The position numbers and the translations under genes were made by a program. Positions 1-11,560 of a DNA stretch of 64,000 bases are shown in pieces. The DNA comes from Pseudomonas maumuensis (lineage in GTDB: Bacteria > Pseudomonadota > Gammaproteobacteria > Pseudomonadales > Pseudomonadaceae), in contig NZ_CP077077.1 of the NCBI RefSeq assembly GCF_019139675.1, positions 1,860,001 to 1,924,000 of the forward strand. The letters run 5' to 3'. The first letter of the stretch is position 1. Every line of letters begins with the position of its first letter. The notes under the pieces were generated by a model. That model worked only from the letters and a program-made list of their open reading frames with translations, had not been told where the DNA came from and made no database searches.

Positions 1-1225
1 GGCGGACGATGGCCGACAGGCGCGAATCCTGGCCCAGGGCCTGGACCTCGACCGTCAGCGTGCTTTCGACGTTGAGGGTGCCACCGGTCACCCGGTCGCC
101 GATGCGGCGCGCCAGGGGCAGGTATTCACCGGTCAGCAGTGATTCGTCGACGCTGGAGCGACCGTCGACGATGAGCCCGTCAGCTGGGATCACCGCCCCC
201 GGCAGCACCTGCACACGGTCGCCGCACTGCAGTTCGCCGAGCAGGATGCGCTCGCCCTGGCCGTTGGCGTCCAGGCGCAGGCACGACGCCGGCAGCAGGT
301 TGACCAGCTGCGCGGTGGCCGCCGCGGTGCGTTCGCGGGCACGGCGCTCCAGGTAGCGGCCGGTGAGCAGGAACAGGGCGAACATGCCCACGGTGTCGAA
401 ATACAGCTCGCCGTGGCCGGTGATGGCGGTCCAGATCCCGGCGCAGTAGGCCAGGGCGATGGCCAACGACACCGACAGGTCCATGGTCAGGTGGCGGGTG
501 CGCAGGTCGCGGGCCGCGCCCTTGAAGAACGGTGCGCAGCTGTAGAACACGATGGGCGTGGTGAGAAACAGCGCGACCCAGCGCAGGATGGTGTGCAGCT
601 CGGGGGACAGGTCGATGTTGAATTCCGGCCAGGTGGCCATGGTTGCCATCATCGCCTGGAACCACAGCAGCCCGGCCACGCCCAGGCGGCGCAGCGCGCT
701 GCGGTTCTCCCGGGCCAGCTGTTCGGCGGCCTGGTCGGGCTGGTAGGGGTGGGCGGCATAGCCGATGCGGCGCAGCCCGGCCAGCAACTGCGACAGTGGC
801 AGTAGCTGGTCGTCCCAATTGACCAGCAGGCGATGGTTGGACAGGTTCAGGCGCGCGTCGGCGACGCCGGGCAGACTGCGCAAGTGCTTTTCGATCAGCC
901 AGCCACAGGCGGCGCAGCTGATGCCCTCGACCAACAGGGTGGCCTCGGCCAGTTCGCCTGTGTGGCGCACGAAGGTCTGTTGTACGTCGCTGCGGTCGTA
1001 CAGGGCCAACTCATCCTGGAGTTGGCGGGGCAAGGCGTCAGGGTTGGCGCTGCTGTCGCTGCGGTGCTGGTAGTAGTGCTCCAGGCCCCCGGCGACGATG
1101 GACTCGGCCACTGCCTGGCAGCCGGGGCAGCAGAATGCCCGGGGCTCGCCAAGCACCACGGCGGTGAAGCGGCTGCCGGCGGGAACGGGCAGGGCGCAGT
1201 GGTAGCAGGGGGTGGGTTGGGTCAT
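1..1225 (-). CDS. ccoI: CcoI/FixI copper-transporting P-type ATPase, 5' part only
   Basis: Inner-membrane P1B-type ATPase that supplies copper for assembly of the cbb3 oxidase CuB centre. The gene starts with ATG at 1225 and runs off the left edge, so only the first 408 codons are present. Seen: cysteine-rich N-terminus (CYHC at residues 7-10, CCPGC at 32-36), the heavy-metal-associated motif GISCAACG at about 101-108, several hydrophobic segments, and the actuator-domain TGE loop (ESLLTGEYLP) near the visible end. The CPC membrane motif and the DKTGT phosphorylation site would lie beyond the edge. Position downstream of ccoG and ccoH, in the same direction, is the usual ccoGHIS order, so the family call is firm. 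Start chosen because it opens directly on the first CxxC motif. Confidence 0.93.
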   Translation of the reverse strand, partial: MTQPTPCYHCALPVPAGSRFTAVVLGEPRAFCCPGCQAVAESIVAGGLEHYYQHRSDSSANPDALPRQLQDELALYDRSDVQQTFVRHTGELAEATLLVEGISCAACGWLIEKHLRSLPGVADARLNLSNHRLLVNWDDQLLPLSQLLAGLRRIGYAAHPYQPDQAAEQLARENRSALRRLGVAGLLWFQAMMATMATWPEFNIDLSPELHTILRWVALFLTTPIVFYSCAPFFKGAARDLRTRHLTMDLSVSLAIALAYCAGIWTAITGHGELYFDTVGMFALFLLTGRYLERRARERTAAATAQLVNLLPASCLRLDANGQGERILLGELQCGDRVQVLPGAVIPADGLIVDGRSSVDESLLTGEYLPLARRIGDRVTGGTLNVESTLTVEVQALGQDSRLSAIVR

Positions 1226-1245
1226 CGACATCTCTTATTGCCGGT

Positions 1246-1277
1246 GCGGGCTCGTGGGGCAAGCCCGCTCCCACGAG
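1246..1277. repeat. REP-like palindrome between ccoH and ccoI
   Basis: Short intergenic element with two overlapping inverted repeats: GCGGGCT/AGCCCGC (1246-1252 with 1262-1268) and CTCGTGGG/CCCACGAG (1251-1258 with 1270-1277). Its core resembles the other GGAGCGGGC-type elements in the window. It could fold in RNA and moderate read-through from ccoGH into ccoI. Confidence 0.6.
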
Positions 1278-1294
1278 GTGTGGTGTTGTCGCTG

Positions 1295-1822
1295 TTACTG
1301 GTGCTCGGCCCCTTGAATGGCTTCATCGCCCAGCTGCAAGGTCACCCCATGCTCGACCTTCTCCTCCTCGAACAACCGCCACACATGCTCGTCCTGGCTG
1401 CCGAGCAGCTCGACGAAGCGCCGGCCGTCGACCTTGTCGTCCAGCTGGCCGACATAGCGGCCTGGCTCGGTGCGTGCCAGCTGCACCTTGCGGTCCTTGG
1501 CCGGCTGGGTCGGCGAGATCAGGTTCAGCTCCAGCGCCTGCGGGTCGCTGTTGCCGGTCAGGCGCACTTCGACTTCGCCGGTCAGCTCGTCCAGATGCAC
1601 GCTGGCCTTGAGGTTGAGGGTCTGGGCCAGCAGCTCGCGGTCCAGCGAGCGGTTGATGCCCTTGCCGGCCTCGTAGTAGTTGTCGTTGACCAGGTTGTCC
1701 GGGTTGCGCACGGCGATGCTGACCATGGTCAGGCTCAGGCACACCGAGGTGGCCAGGATGCCGATGATGATCCAGGGCCAAAGGTGCTTGTACCAGGGGC
1801 TGGCGGCGGTGGCGGCAGGCAT
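1295..1822 (-). CDS. ccoH: FixH/CcoH cbb3 oxidase assembly protein
   Basis: Membrane-anchored assembly factor of cbb3-type cytochrome c oxidase, 175 residues. One N-terminal transmembrane helix (about residues 15-38) is followed by a periplasmic domain with the FixH-typical segment NDNYYEAGKGIN at about 65-76. It sits between ccoG and ccoI, 15 bases after the ccoG stop, consistent with one ccoGHI operon. Homologues stabilise CcoN/CcoO during assembly; the exact mechanism cannot be read from the sequence. The start ATG at 1822 precedes the hydrophobic helix with a normal charged N-terminus. Confidence 0.92.
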   Translation of the reverse strand: MPAATAASPWYKHLWPWIIIGILATSVCLSLTMVSIAVRNPDNLVNDNYYEAGKGINRSLDRELLAQTLNLKASVHLDELTGEVEVRLTGNSDPQALELNLISPTQPAKDRKVQLARTEPGRYVGQLDDKVDGRRFVELLGSQDEHVWRLFEEEKVEHGVTLQLGDEAIQGAEHQ

Positions 1823-1837
1823 TGTCTAGGTTCTCTC

Positions 1838-3253
1838 TCAGCGGATCTGTGGGCCGATGAAGCGGCTCTTGGCTTCAACCTGGCTGGCGCTGTCGTCGGC
1901 GTCCTTGAGGATGAAGGTGATTTCGTTGGTGGTCGAGGGCAGCTGTTCCGGTGCGACCGACAACTGCACCGGCAGGTTGACGATATCGCCGGCGGCCACG
2001 CGGATCTCGCGCTGGCCTTCGAGCTTGAGGTCGGGCAGGCCGGCGGCGTCGAGCACGTAGACGTGGTCGCGCTGGTCCTTGTTCATCACCTTGAGGCTGT
2101 AGACGTTCTCGATACGTCCTTGCGCGTTCTCGCGGTACAGCACGCGGTCCTTGGCCACGTCGAAGCCCACCAGCGAACGGGTGGCGAAGGCGGTGGCCAG
2201 GGCGCCGATCATCACCAGCAGCACCAGGGCGTAGCCGATCAGGCGCGGGCGCAGCATGTGGGTCTTCTGCCCGGACAGGTTGTGCTCGGTGGTGTAGCTG
2301 ATAAGGCCCTTGGGGTAGTTCATCTTGTCCATGATGCTGTCGCAGGCGTCGATGCAGGCGGCGCAGCCGATGCACTCGATCTGCAGGCCGTCGCGGATGT
2401 CGATGCCGGTGGGGCAGACCTGCACGCACATGGTGCAGTCGATGCAGTCGCCCAGGCCCTTGGCCTTGTAGTCGATGTCCTTCTTGCGCGGGCCGCGGGT
2501 TTCGCCGCGGCGCGGGTCGTAGGAAACGATCAGGGTGTCCTTGTCGAACATCACGCTCTGGAAGCGCGCGTACGGGCACATGTAGATGCATACCTGCTCG
2601 CGCAGCCAGCCGGCGTTACCGTAGGTGGCCAGGGTGAAGAAGCCGACCCAGAAGTAGGCCCAGCCATCGGCCTGGCCGGTAAAGAACTCGATGGCCAGTT
2701 CGCGGATCGGCGAGAAATAGCCGACGAAGGTCATGCCGGTGACGAAGCCGATCAGCAGCCACAGGCTGTGCTTGGCCAGCTTGCGCAGGAACTTGTTGGT
2801 GCTCATGGGCGCCTTGTCGAGCTTCATGCGCTGGTTGCGGTCGCCCTCGGTGACTTTCTCGCACCACATGAACACCCAGGTCCACACGCTCTGCGGGCAG
2901 GTGTAGCCGCACCAGACCCGGCCGGCGTACACGGTGATGAAGAACAGGCCGAAGGCGGCGACGATGAGGATGCCCGAGAGCAGGATGAAGTCCTGGGGCC
3001 AGATGGTGGCGCCGAAGATGTAGAACTTGCGCTCGGGCAGGTTCCACCACACGGCCTGGTGACCGCCCCAGTTCAGCCAGACGGTGCCGAAATACAGCAG
3101 GAACAACACCGCGCCACCGACCATCCGCAGCCTGCGGAAGAGGCCGGTGAAGGCGCGGGTGTAGATTTTTTCGCGCGAGGCGTAGAGGTCGACGGAATCC
3201 TTTCCTTTGCTGGCAGGCGGGGTGACGTCATGTACCGGAATTTGCTTGCTCAT
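1838..3253 (-). CDS. ccoG: CcoG/RdxA polyferredoxin, cbb3 oxidase accessory protein
   Basis: Membrane iron-sulfur protein of the FixG/RdxA family, implicated in copper reduction and delivery during cbb3 maturation. Seen: transmembrane helices in the N-terminal half with the motifs CGYTCPQSVW and CIYMCPYARF, then a ferredoxin-like region with two CxxCxxCxxxC clusters (CIDCTMCVQVCP and CIGCAACIDACD), and a C-terminal periplasmic Ig-like (FixG C) domain. The ATG at 3253 (MSKQIPVHDV) is chosen; an adjacent ATG at 3256 and an in-frame upstream extension to 3340 are possible but the latter has no family-like sequence. First gene of the ccoGHI unit, with an ANR-type box about 180 bases upstream. Confidence 0.93.
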   Translation of the reverse strand: MSKQIPVHDVTPPASKGKDSVDLYASREKIYTRAFTGLFRRLRMVGGAVLFLLYFGTVWLNWGGHQAVWWNLPERKFYIFGATIWPQDFILLSGILIVAAFGLFFITVYAGRVWCGYTCPQSVWTWVFMWCEKVTEGDRNQRMKLDKAPMSTNKFLRKLAKHSLWLLIGFVTGMTFVGYFSPIRELAIEFFTGQADGWAYFWVGFFTLATYGNAGWLREQVCIYMCPYARFQSVMFDKDTLIVSYDPRRGETRGPRKKDIDYKAKGLGDCIDCTMCVQVCPTGIDIRDGLQIECIGCAACIDACDSIMDKMNYPKGLISYTTEHNLSGQKTHMLRPRLIGYALVLLVMIGALATAFATRSLVGFDVAKDRVLYRENAQGRIENVYSLKVMNKDQRDHVYVLDAAGLPDLKLEGQREIRVAAGDIVNLPVQLSVAPEQLPSTTNEITFILKDADDSASQVEAKSRFIGPQIR

Positions 3254-3428
3254 CATCAAGTCCCACGGCAGTGGAGAAATGCCGCGGCCAGTGCGTGCCG
3301 GCCGCAGTCTCGCGCATTCTGCTAGCGCTCTGCGGCCCATGATACGCCTGTGGTGGCGCGCGCGGGGCGCACTGCGACACTTAGTCGCGTTGGGTTGGCT
3401 ATGCGAATCGTGATATGGCGGGTGTCAA

Positions 3429-3442
3429 TTGATGCAGATCAT
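3429..3442 (-). promoter_or_regulatory. Candidate ANR (FNR-type) box upstream of ccoG
   Basis: TTGAT-GCAG-ATCAT matches the ANR/FNR consensus TTGAT-N4-ATCAA at 9 of 10 fixed positions. It lies in the gap between ccoP1 and ccoG, oriented to serve leftward transcription of ccoGHI under low oxygen. Activation is inferred from the motif and from known ANR control of cbb3 genes. Confidence 0.6.
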
Positions 3443-3467
3443 GAACAGCATGTTTAGCAAGGTGAAT

Positions 3468-3493
3468 GTAGGAGCGGGCAAGCCCGCTCCTAC
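3468..3493. repeat. REP-like perfect palindrome after ccoP1
   Basis: A perfect 26-base inverted repeat (GTAGGAGCGGGCA followed by its reverse complement) lies 4 bases beyond the ccoP1 stop codon. There is no T-run after it on the minus strand, so it may stabilise or terminate the ccoNOQP1 transcript as a REP element rather than act as a classic terminator. Confidence 0.75.
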
Positions 3494-3497
3494 ACCG

Positions 3498-4478
3498 TTA
3501 CTGCGCGGGTGCCTGCTGTTGTTCCTGGTGCGACAGGCTGTACACGTACGCCGCCAGCAGATGCACCTTGTCGTTGCCCTGCATCTGCGCCTGGGCCGGC
3601 ATCTGGCCCTGGCGACCATAGCGGATGGTCTGTTGCAGCTGGGCGAAGCTCGAACCGTAGATGAACGCCTGCGGGTGGGTCAGGTTGGGCGCGCCCATCG
3701 CCGGGGTGCCCTTGCCTTCGGGGCCGTGGCAGGCCACGCAGTTGGTGGCGAAGATTTCCTTGCCTTTGGCCGGATCGGCCTTGGCGTCCTCGGGCAGCTT
3801 GCGGCCGTCGAGGTTGGTCAGCACGAAGGCCGCCACATCGGCCACGCCCTGTTCGCCGATCACCGTGGCCCAGCCTGGCATCACGCCATGGCGACCGTTC
3901 ATGATGGTGGTCTTGATGGTCTCCGGCTCACCGCCCCAGCGCCAGTCGTTGTCGGTCAGGTTGGGGAAGCCGTAGGCGCCACGGGCATCGGAGCCATGGC
4001 ACACCGAACAGTTGGAGGCGAACAGGCGCGCGCCCATCTTCAGTGCCTGTGGATCTTTGGCCACTTCCTCCACCGGCATGGCGGCGAACTTGGCGAAGAT
4101 CGGCCCGAAGCGGGCGTCGGCCTTGGCCATCTCCTTTTCCCATTCATGCACGCCGGTCCAGCCGGCCTGGCCGTTGGAAAACTCGGTTTTCTTTTCGTTG
4201 TCGACGTATGCGTAGCCCGGCAGGATGCCTTTCCAGTTGCCCAGGCCCGGGTAGAGCACCAGGTAACCGAGGGCGAAGACCACTGTGCCGACGAACAGCC
4301 AGAACCACCATTTCGGCAGGGGGTTGTCGTACTCCTCGATGCCGTCGAAGGCGTGGCCGACGACTTCGTCGGTGATCTCCTCGCGCTGGCCCCGGCGGGT
4401 CGACAGCAGCAGCCAGGTCAAGGCGAAGATGGTGCCCAGGGTCAGGACGGTGACGTACAGACTCCAGAAGGTTGTCAT
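3498..4478 (-). CDS. ccoP1: cbb3-type cytochrome c oxidase subunit III (CcoP), copy 1
   Basis: Di-heme cytochrome c subunit of the first cbb3 oxidase, 326 residues. Two N-terminal transmembrane helices (about 5-25 and 55-76) flank the conserved [14 protein letters not shown] segment, followed by two c-type heme sites, CSVCH at 157-161 and CVACH at 247-251. It passes electrons to CcoO/CcoN on the periplasmic side. Its ATG overlaps the ccoQ1 stop by four bases, showing translational coupling. Compared with copy 2 it carries roughly 14 extra residues around positions 90-104 ([12 protein letters not shown]) between the second helix and the first heme domain. Confidence 0.95.
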   Translation of the reverse strand: MTTFWSLYVTVLTLGTIFALTWLLLSTRRGQREEITDEVVGHAFDGIEEYDNPLPKWWFWLFVGTVVFALGYLVLYPGLGNWKGILPGYAYVDNEKKTEFSNGQAGWTGVHEWEKEMAKADARFGPIFAKFAAMPVEEVAKDPQALKMGARLFASNCSVCHGSDARGAYGFPNLTDNDWRWGGEPETIKTTIMNGRHGVMPGWATVIGEQGVADVAAFVLTNLDGRKLPEDAKADPAKGKEIFATNCVACHGPEGKGTPAMGAPNLTHPQAFIYGSSFAQLQQTIRYGRQGQMPAQAQMQGNDKVHLLAAYVYSLSHQEQQQAPAQ

Positions 4479-4666
4479 TGTTTTTTGCTCCTAGAAGCTT
4501 GTGCTTGCTCGACGTGACGGGTGGCTTCGGGGTCGTCCGCGAACGGCAATTGCGTTGCCTCGTCGAATTCCCGCTTGCGCCGTGGGCTGAACACCCACAG
4601 CGCCAGGCCCACGAAGGCCACCAGCACCACGACGGTGCCCAGGCCGCGAATCATCCCGATATCCAT
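4475..4666 (-). CDS. ccoQ1: cbb3-type oxidase subunit CcoQ/FixQ, copy 1
   Basis: Small single-helix membrane protein (63 residues from [13 protein letters not shown]) that helps stabilise CcoP in the cbb3 complex. One hydrophobic segment at about residues 6-25 is followed by a charged tail. An in-frame GTG nine bases upstream (4675) is an alternative start overlapping the ccoO1 end; ATG is preferred because the family begins MDIG. It lies between ccoO1 and ccoP1 and overlaps ccoP1 by four bases. Confidence 0.88.
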   Translation of the reverse strand: MDIGMIRGLGTVVVLVAFVGLALWVFSPRRKREFDEATQLPFADDPEATRHVEQAQASRSKKQ

Positions 4667-4671
4667 CACGG

Positions 4672-5279
4672 TCACCGTTTGCTCTTGATGAGGGTGCCAA
4701 GGCCTTGCAGGTACGCGACCAGGGCGTCCATCTCGGTCTTGCCCTTGACCGCGTCGGCGGCGCCGGCGATGTCTTCATCGGTGTAGGGGGTGCCCAGGGT
4801 GCGCAGCACTTCCATCTTCTTGGCGGTGTCCTTGCCGTCGAGCTTGTGCTCGACCAGCCACGGGTAGGACGGCATCTTCGACTCAGGCACCACGTTGCGC
4901 GGGTTGTACAGGTGCGCGCGGTGCCAGTCGTCCGAGTAGCGCCCGCCGACCCGGGCCAGGTCCGGGCCGGTGCGCTTGGAGCCCCACAGGAACGGGTGGT
5001 CCCAGACGCTTTCGCCGGCCACCGAGTAGTGGCCGTAGCGCTCGGTCTCGGCGCGGAACGGGCGGATCATCTGCGAGTGGCAACCGACGCAGCCTTCGCG
5101 GATGTAGATGTCGCGGCCTTCGAGCTCCAGCGCGGTGCGTGGCTTCATGCCCTCGACCGGCTTGTTGGTGACGTCCTGGAAGAACAGCGGGACGATCTGG
5201 GTCAGGCCGCCGACGCTGACGGCGATGACCATGAAGAAGGCCATCAGGCCAATGTTCTTCTCGACTGCTTCATGCTTCA

Positions 5280-5280
<1 letters not shown>
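4672..5280 (-). CDS. ccoO1: cbb3-type cytochrome c oxidase subunit II (CcoO), copy 1
   Basis: Mono-heme cytochrome c subunit, 202 residues. One N-terminal transmembrane helix (about 8-32) anchors a periplasmic domain with heme site CVGCH at 64-68 and a probable distal Met ligand in the conserved segment [10 protein letters not shown]. It relays electrons from CcoP to the CcoN active site. The start codon overlaps the ccoN1 stop (TGATG), so it is translationally coupled to ccoN1. Confidence 0.95.
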
Positions 5281-6722
<1,442 letters not shown>

Positions 6723-6873
6723 TCTAAGGTTCCACGGTTTGGGTGTTCTTGTTGGTTGGTAAATCGGCGCCAGTATCGATAACCCCCAGGGTTATGGCAA
6801 CGCTTGTTATGTACGCCGACCCGTGTCCAGACCCATTTCGCCACCGTCCCGTGGCGTTGCGGGCTGAAGGATT

Positions 6874-6902
6874 GTACACAAATAAATATTTGTAATGTGT
6901 AC
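6874..6902. promoter_or_regulatory. Nested inverted repeat upstream of ccoN1
   Basis: Outer arms GTACACA (6874-6880) and TGTGTAC (6896-6902) are exact complements, and inside them ACAAAT (6878-6883) pairs with ATTTGT (6888-6893). The element overlaps the candidate -10 of ccoN1. Dyad symmetry in an AT-rich patch suggests an operator; the binding protein is unknown. Confidence 0.45.
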
Positions 6903-7116
6903 CGTTTTTCATGTTTTTCTGATCGATCGGTCAAGCTTTGTTTTTCGGGACGGGCGCGCAAGGCATCATCCCAAAGCCGCAGGCTCGAGCTTCCAGGATC
7001 GGTGCGTGGTGTCAGGCTATGCACCACGTCTGTTCCGGTCGCTGCGAGCGGAGCCACTGTGGCAACAAGCTTAGTTGTGTTCGGAGGGGGTGCAAGGCGG
7101 GGAGGGTAGAGCGGGC

Positions 7117-7142
7117 CTGTGGGAGCGGTCTGGCTCCCACAG
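7117..7142. repeat. REP-like hairpin after ccoP2
   Basis: CTGTGGGAGC and GCTCCCACAG form a perfect 10-base-pair stem around a six-base loop, 16 bases beyond the ccoP2 stop. The sequence is a variant of the GGAGCGGGC-type elements seen elsewhere in the window. No T-run follows on the minus strand, so termination is uncertain. Confidence 0.65.
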
Positions 7143-7157
7143 GGGTGTTGCGCTTGT

Positions 7158-8099
7158 TTACTTGGCGGTTACGGTTTCCGGCACTTCATCCTGCGACAGG
7201 CTGTAGACGTACGCCGCCAGCAGGTGGACCTTGTCGTTGCCCTGGATATCCTGCTGCGCCGGCATCTGGCCCTGGCGGCCGTAGCGGATGGTCTGCTGCA
7301 GCTGGGCGAAGCTCGAGCCGTAGATGAATGCCTGTGGGTGGGTCAGGTCGGGTGCGCCCATGGCCGGGGTGCCCTTGCCGGCGGGGCCGTGGCAGGCCAC
7401 GCAGTTGCTGGCGAAGATTTCCTGGCCCTTGGCCGGGTCGGCCTTGACGCCTTCCGGCAGGCTGCGGCCATCGAGGTTGGTCAGCACGAACGCGGCGACA
7501 TCCGCCACGCCCTGCTCGCCGATCACCGTGGACCAGCCCGGCATCACGCCGTGGCGGCCGTTCATGATCGAGGCCTTGATGGTCTCCGGCTCGCCGCCCC
7601 AGCGCCAGTCCTTGTCGGTCAGGTTGGGGAAGCCGTACGAACCCTTGGCATCGGAGCCGTGGCACACCGAGCAGTTGGAGGCGAACAGCCGGCTGCCCAT
7701 CTTCAGCGCCTGCGGATCCTTGGCCACTTCCTCCACCGGCATGGCGGCGTACTTGGCGAAGATCGGGCCGAACTTGGCGTCAGCCTTGTCCATCTCTTTC
7801 TGCCACTCGTCCACCTGGGTCCAGCCGTTCTCGTAGCCGGGCAGGATGCCTTTCCAGTTGCCAAGGCCGGGGTAGAGGATCAGGTAACCGACCGAGAACA
7901 CCAGGGTGCCGACGAACAGCCAGAACCACCATTTCGGCAGCGGGTTGTCGTACTCCTCGATGCCATCGAAGCTGTGGCCCATGGTCTGGTCGGTGGTGTC
8001 GCTGCTCTGGCCCTTGCGGGTGCCGAGCAGCAGCCAGGTCAGGCCGATCAGGCTGCCGATGGTCAGTACGCTGATGTACGTACTCCAGAAGGTGGTCAT
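7158..8099 (-). CDS. ccoP2: cbb3-type cytochrome c oxidase subunit III (CcoP), copy 2
   Basis: Second di-heme CcoP, 313 residues, very similar to copy 1 through the [14 protein letters not shown] region and both heme motifs (CSVCH, CVACH). It lacks the ~14-residue insertion seen in copy 1 after the second helix. Its start overlaps the ccoQ2 stop by four bases. It belongs to the oxidase expected to be induced at low oxygen, judging by the ANR box ahead of ccoN2. Confidence 0.95.
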   Translation of the reverse strand: MTTFWSTYISVLTIGSLIGLTWLLLGTRKGQSSDTTDQTMGHSFDGIEEYDNPLPKWWFWLFVGTLVFSVGYLILYPGLGNWKGILPGYENGWTQVDEWQKEMDKADAKFGPIFAKYAAMPVEEVAKDPQALKMGSRLFASNCSVCHGSDAKGSYGFPNLTDKDWRWGGEPETIKASIMNGRHGVMPGWSTVIGEQGVADVAAFVLTNLDGRSLPEGVKADPAKGQEIFASNCVACHGPAGKGTPAMGAPDLTHPQAFIYGSSFAQLQQTIRYGRQGQMPAQQDIQGNDKVHLLAAYVYSLSQDEVPETVTAK

Positions 8100-8290
8100 T
8101 GCCGGGTACTCCTCATTGCAGCAGGTTCCTGCCCGGCGGGGGGCAGGCGGTCGTCGACGAAGGGCAGCAGGCGCGCTTCGGCGAAATCACGGTCGCGGCG
8201 GCGGTTGAACACCCAGAGCGACAAGCCGATGAAGGCGATCATCACCAACAGGGTGCCCAGGCCGCGGATCATGCCGATGTCCATTTCCAT
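8096..8290 (-). CDS. ccoQ2: cbb3-type oxidase subunit CcoQ/FixQ, copy 2
   Basis: Single-helix subunit of 64 residues beginning [12 protein letters not shown]. The ATG at 8290 has a good ribosome site (AGGTGA, about 5 bases upstream) lying inside the end of ccoO2; a GTG at 8299 is an alternative. Hydrophobic helix at about residues 8-28, then an Arg/Asp-rich tail. Between ccoO2 and ccoP2 with a four-base overlap into ccoP2. Confidence 0.88.
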   Translation of the reverse strand: MEMDIGMIRGLGTLLVMIAFIGLSLWVFNRRRDRDFAEARLLPFVDDRLPPAGQEPAAMRSTRQ

Positions 8291-8295
8291 CGCAC

Positions 8296-8904
8296 TCACC
8301 TCTTGTTCTTGATCGCGGTGCCGAGCACCTGCAGGTAGGCGACCAGCGCGTCCATCTCGGTCTTGCCCTTGACGGCGTCCTTGGCCCCGGCGATGTCATC
8401 GTCGGTGTACGGCACGCCCAGGTTGCGCAGCACGCGCATCTTGACGTCGGTGTGGCTGTTGTCGACCTGCGAGGACACCAGCCACGGGTAGGACGGCATC
8501 TTCGACTCAGGCACCACGTTGCGCGGGTTGTACAGATGCGCGCGGTGCCAGTCGTCCGAGTAGCGCCCGCCGACACGGGCCAGGTCCGGACCGGTACGCT
8601 TGGAGCCCCACAGGAACGGGTGGTCCCAGACGCTTTCACCGGCCACCGAGTAGTGGCCGTAGCGTTCGGTTTCGGCACGGAACGGCCGCACCATCTGCGA
8701 GTGGCAGCCGACGCAGCCTTCGCGGATGTAGATGTCGCGGCCTTCGAGCTGCAGGGCGGTGTAGGGCTTCATGCCTTCGACCGGCTTGTTGGTGACGTCC
8801 TGGAAGAACAGCGGGACGATCTGGGTCAGGCCGCCGATGCTGACGGCGAACACCATCAGCAGGGCCATCAGGCCTATGTTTTTCTCAACGACTTCGTGTT
8901 TCAT
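8296..8904 (-). CDS. ccoO2: cbb3-type cytochrome c oxidase subunit II (CcoO), copy 2
   Basis: Mono-heme membrane cytochrome, 202 residues, nearly identical to copy 1 over the heme-binding region ([12 protein letters not shown], heme site at residues 64-68) and differing mainly near the C-terminus. It starts 13 bases after the ccoN2 stop, whereas ccoO1 overlaps ccoN1; otherwise operon order is the same. Confidence 0.95.
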   Translation of the reverse strand: MKHEVVEKNIGLMALLMVFAVSIGGLTQIVPLFFQDVTNKPVEGMKPYTALQLEGRDIYIREGCVGCHSQMVRPFRAETERYGHYSVAGESVWDHPFLWGSKRTGPDLARVGGRYSDDWHRAHLYNPRNVVPESKMPSYPWLVSSQVDNSHTDVKMRVLRNLGVPYTDDDIAGAKDAVKGKTEMDALVAYLQVLGTAIKNKR

Positions 8905-8917
8905 CAGGCTCTACTCC

Positions 8918-10342
<1,425 letters not shown>

Positions 10343-10391
10343 GTATGGGTTCCCATCCACGGTTATAGGCAGGCTAGACAGCGAGGCAAGC

Positions 10392-11081
10392 ATGATTAAT
10401 GGGCAAAGTGCCGGTATTGACGGGGATCAATGGGCGAAGATCGGAAATGTCCCAGGCTTGCGCTGCGATCCTCCGCAAATTCCGGCGGATCGCAGCGTTT
10501 GCGGCTGCCTGATCCTGGCGCACGGCGCCGGTGCGCCGATGGACAGCGGGTTTATGGAGGACATGGCGCAAAGGCTGGCAGGGCAAGGGGTAGGGGTGGT
10601 GCGCTTCGAGTTTCCCTACATGGCCGAACGGCGGTTGAATGGCGGCAAGCGGCCGCCCAATCCGCAGAAGGTGTTGCTCGAATGCTGGCGGGCTGTATAC
10701 GACCAGGTGCGACCATTGGTCGCAGGGGCGTTGGCCATAGGTGGCAAGTCCATGGGAGGGCGCATGGCCAGCCTGTTGGCTGATGAACTGGGCGCCGATG
10801 CGCTGGTGTGCCTGGGGTATCCGTTCTATGCCGTCGGCAAGCCGGAGAAACCTCGCGTGGAGCATCTTGCAGGCCTGCGCACACGCACGCTGATCGTGCA
10901 GGGCGAGCGGGATGCCCTGGGCAATCGCGAGGCGGTCGAGGGGTATGCGCTATCGCCGGCGATCGAGGTGAGCTGGCTGGCGGCGGCGGACCATGATCTG
11001 AAGCCGCTGAAGGCGTCGGGGTTCAGCCACGAGCAGCATATGCAGGCGGCGGCGGAGCGGGTGGCCAGGTTTCTCTCATGA
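10392..11081 (+). CDS. Alpha/beta hydrolase of the KANL3/Tex30 type
   Basis: Soluble predicted hydrolase of 229 residues. Seen: the oxyanion-side motif [15 protein letters not shown], the nucleophile elbow GGKSMGGR with catalytic Ser, and a C-terminal DHDLKP segment likely to supply the catalytic His; a GERD segment before it is a candidate for the acid. Substrate unknown. The ATG at 10392 has a GAGG ribosome site five bases upstream; an upstream in-frame ATG at 10335 would overlap the ccoN2 start. The gene diverges from ccoN2, and the ANR box falls within its first codons, so it could be affected by ANR as well. Confidence 0.8.
   Translation: MINGQSAGIDGDQWAKIGNVPGLRCDPPQIPADRSVCGCLILAHGAGAPMDSGFMEDMAQRLAGQGVGVVRFEFPYMAERRLNGGKRPPNPQKVLLECWRAVYDQVRPLVAGALAIGGKSMGGRMASLLADELGADALVCLGYPFYAVGKPEKPRVEHLAGLRTRTLIVQGERDALGNREAVEGYALSPAIEVSWLAAADHDLKPLKASGFSHEQHMQAAAERVARFLS
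10417..10430 (-). promoter_or_regulatory. ANR (FNR-type) box for ccoN2
   Basis: TTGAC-GGGG-ATCAA matches TTGAT-N4-ATCAA at 9 of 10 fixed positions. Placed at about -41 it predicts transcription starting near 10382, some 40 bases ahead of the ccoN2 ATG, the classic class II activator layout. It lies inside the 5' end of the divergent hydrolase gene. Confidence 0.75.
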
Positions 11082-11093
11082 AGAGAAACCCCT

Positions 11094-11176
11094 GTAGGAG
11101 CGGCTTTAGCCGCGATCACCCGCGAAGCGGGTGCCAGGCATTGCGTTGCCTGCATCGCGGCTAAAGCCGCTCCTAC
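11094..11176. repeat. Paired REP element (long perfect palindrome)
   Basis: Outer arms of 23 bases (11094-11116 and 11154-11176) are exact reverse complements beginning GTAGGAGCGGCTTTAGCC; between them a smaller hairpin ACCCGC-GAA-GCGGGT occurs. It sits between the convergent hydrolase and ppnP genes, the typical place for Pseudomonas REP pairs, and can serve as a bidirectional transcript end. Confidence 0.85.
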
Positions 11177-11203
11177 CCGGAAATGGCATAGGGGCCGGCT
11201 TGC

Positions 11204-11488
11204 TTAGTCGCGGTACTCGCACAGGTAGGCAGTGTCCACGGCCACCTTCAGTTGGAACTTGCTGTCGGCGGCCACGTTGAACTTGTCGCCAGCGTTGAAG
11301 GTTTCCCAGTTGTCGCTACCTGGCAGCTTCACGCTCAGGGCGCCGGACACCACATGCATGATCTCGCGCTTGGCGGTGCCGAACTCGTACTCGCCCGGGG
11401 CCATCACGCCCACGGTGGCCGGACCTTCCTTGCCTTCGAAGGCGATCGACTTGACGGTGCCATCGAAGTACTCATTGACCTTGAACAT
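11204..11488 (-). CDS. ppnP: Pyrimidine/purine nucleoside phosphorylase (PpnP, YaiE family)
   Basis: Small cupin-fold enzyme of 94 residues that phosphorolyses several nucleosides to free base and ribose-1-phosphate. The family start [10 protein letters not shown], the central [13 protein letters not shown] and the [10 protein letters not shown] segment are all present, and length matches the family. Stands alone, leftward; the ATG at 11488 has a reasonable upstream AGGAG (rc of ctcct). Confidence 0.9.
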   Translation of the reverse strand: MFKVNEYFDGTVKSIAFEGKEGPATVGVMAPGEYEFGTAKREIMHVVSGALSVKLPGSDNWETFNAGDKFNVAADSKFQLKVAVDTAYLCEYRD

Positions 11489-11560
11489 CGGGCGACTCCT
11501 GAAAAAGCAATGAAAAAAGGCTGGCCAGTATGCCCAAGCCCCGCCCCAGCGTCATCTGTT

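Larger units (their letters stand above)
6723..7157. other. 435-base gene-free stretch between ccoP2 and ccoN1
   Basis: Holds the leftward ccoN1 promoter and leader. Seen: a possible -10 (TACAAT on the minus strand, 6871-6876), a nested palindrome at 6874-6902, a small hairpin ATAACCC/GGGTTAT at 6779-6795 that would lie in the ccoN1 leader, and a REP-like hairpin next to the ccoP2 end. No TTGAT-N4-ATCAA ANR box was found, unlike upstream of ccoN2. No convincing gene. Confidence 0.6.

Noticed and set aside
833..3325. Rightward open frame across ccoI, ccoH and ccoG
   Set aside because: Spans three leftward genes that show specific cysteine motifs; shadow frame.
3254..3340. Extended N-terminus of ccoG
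   Set aside because: Extra residues are not family-like and MSKQIPVHDV is the expected beginning.
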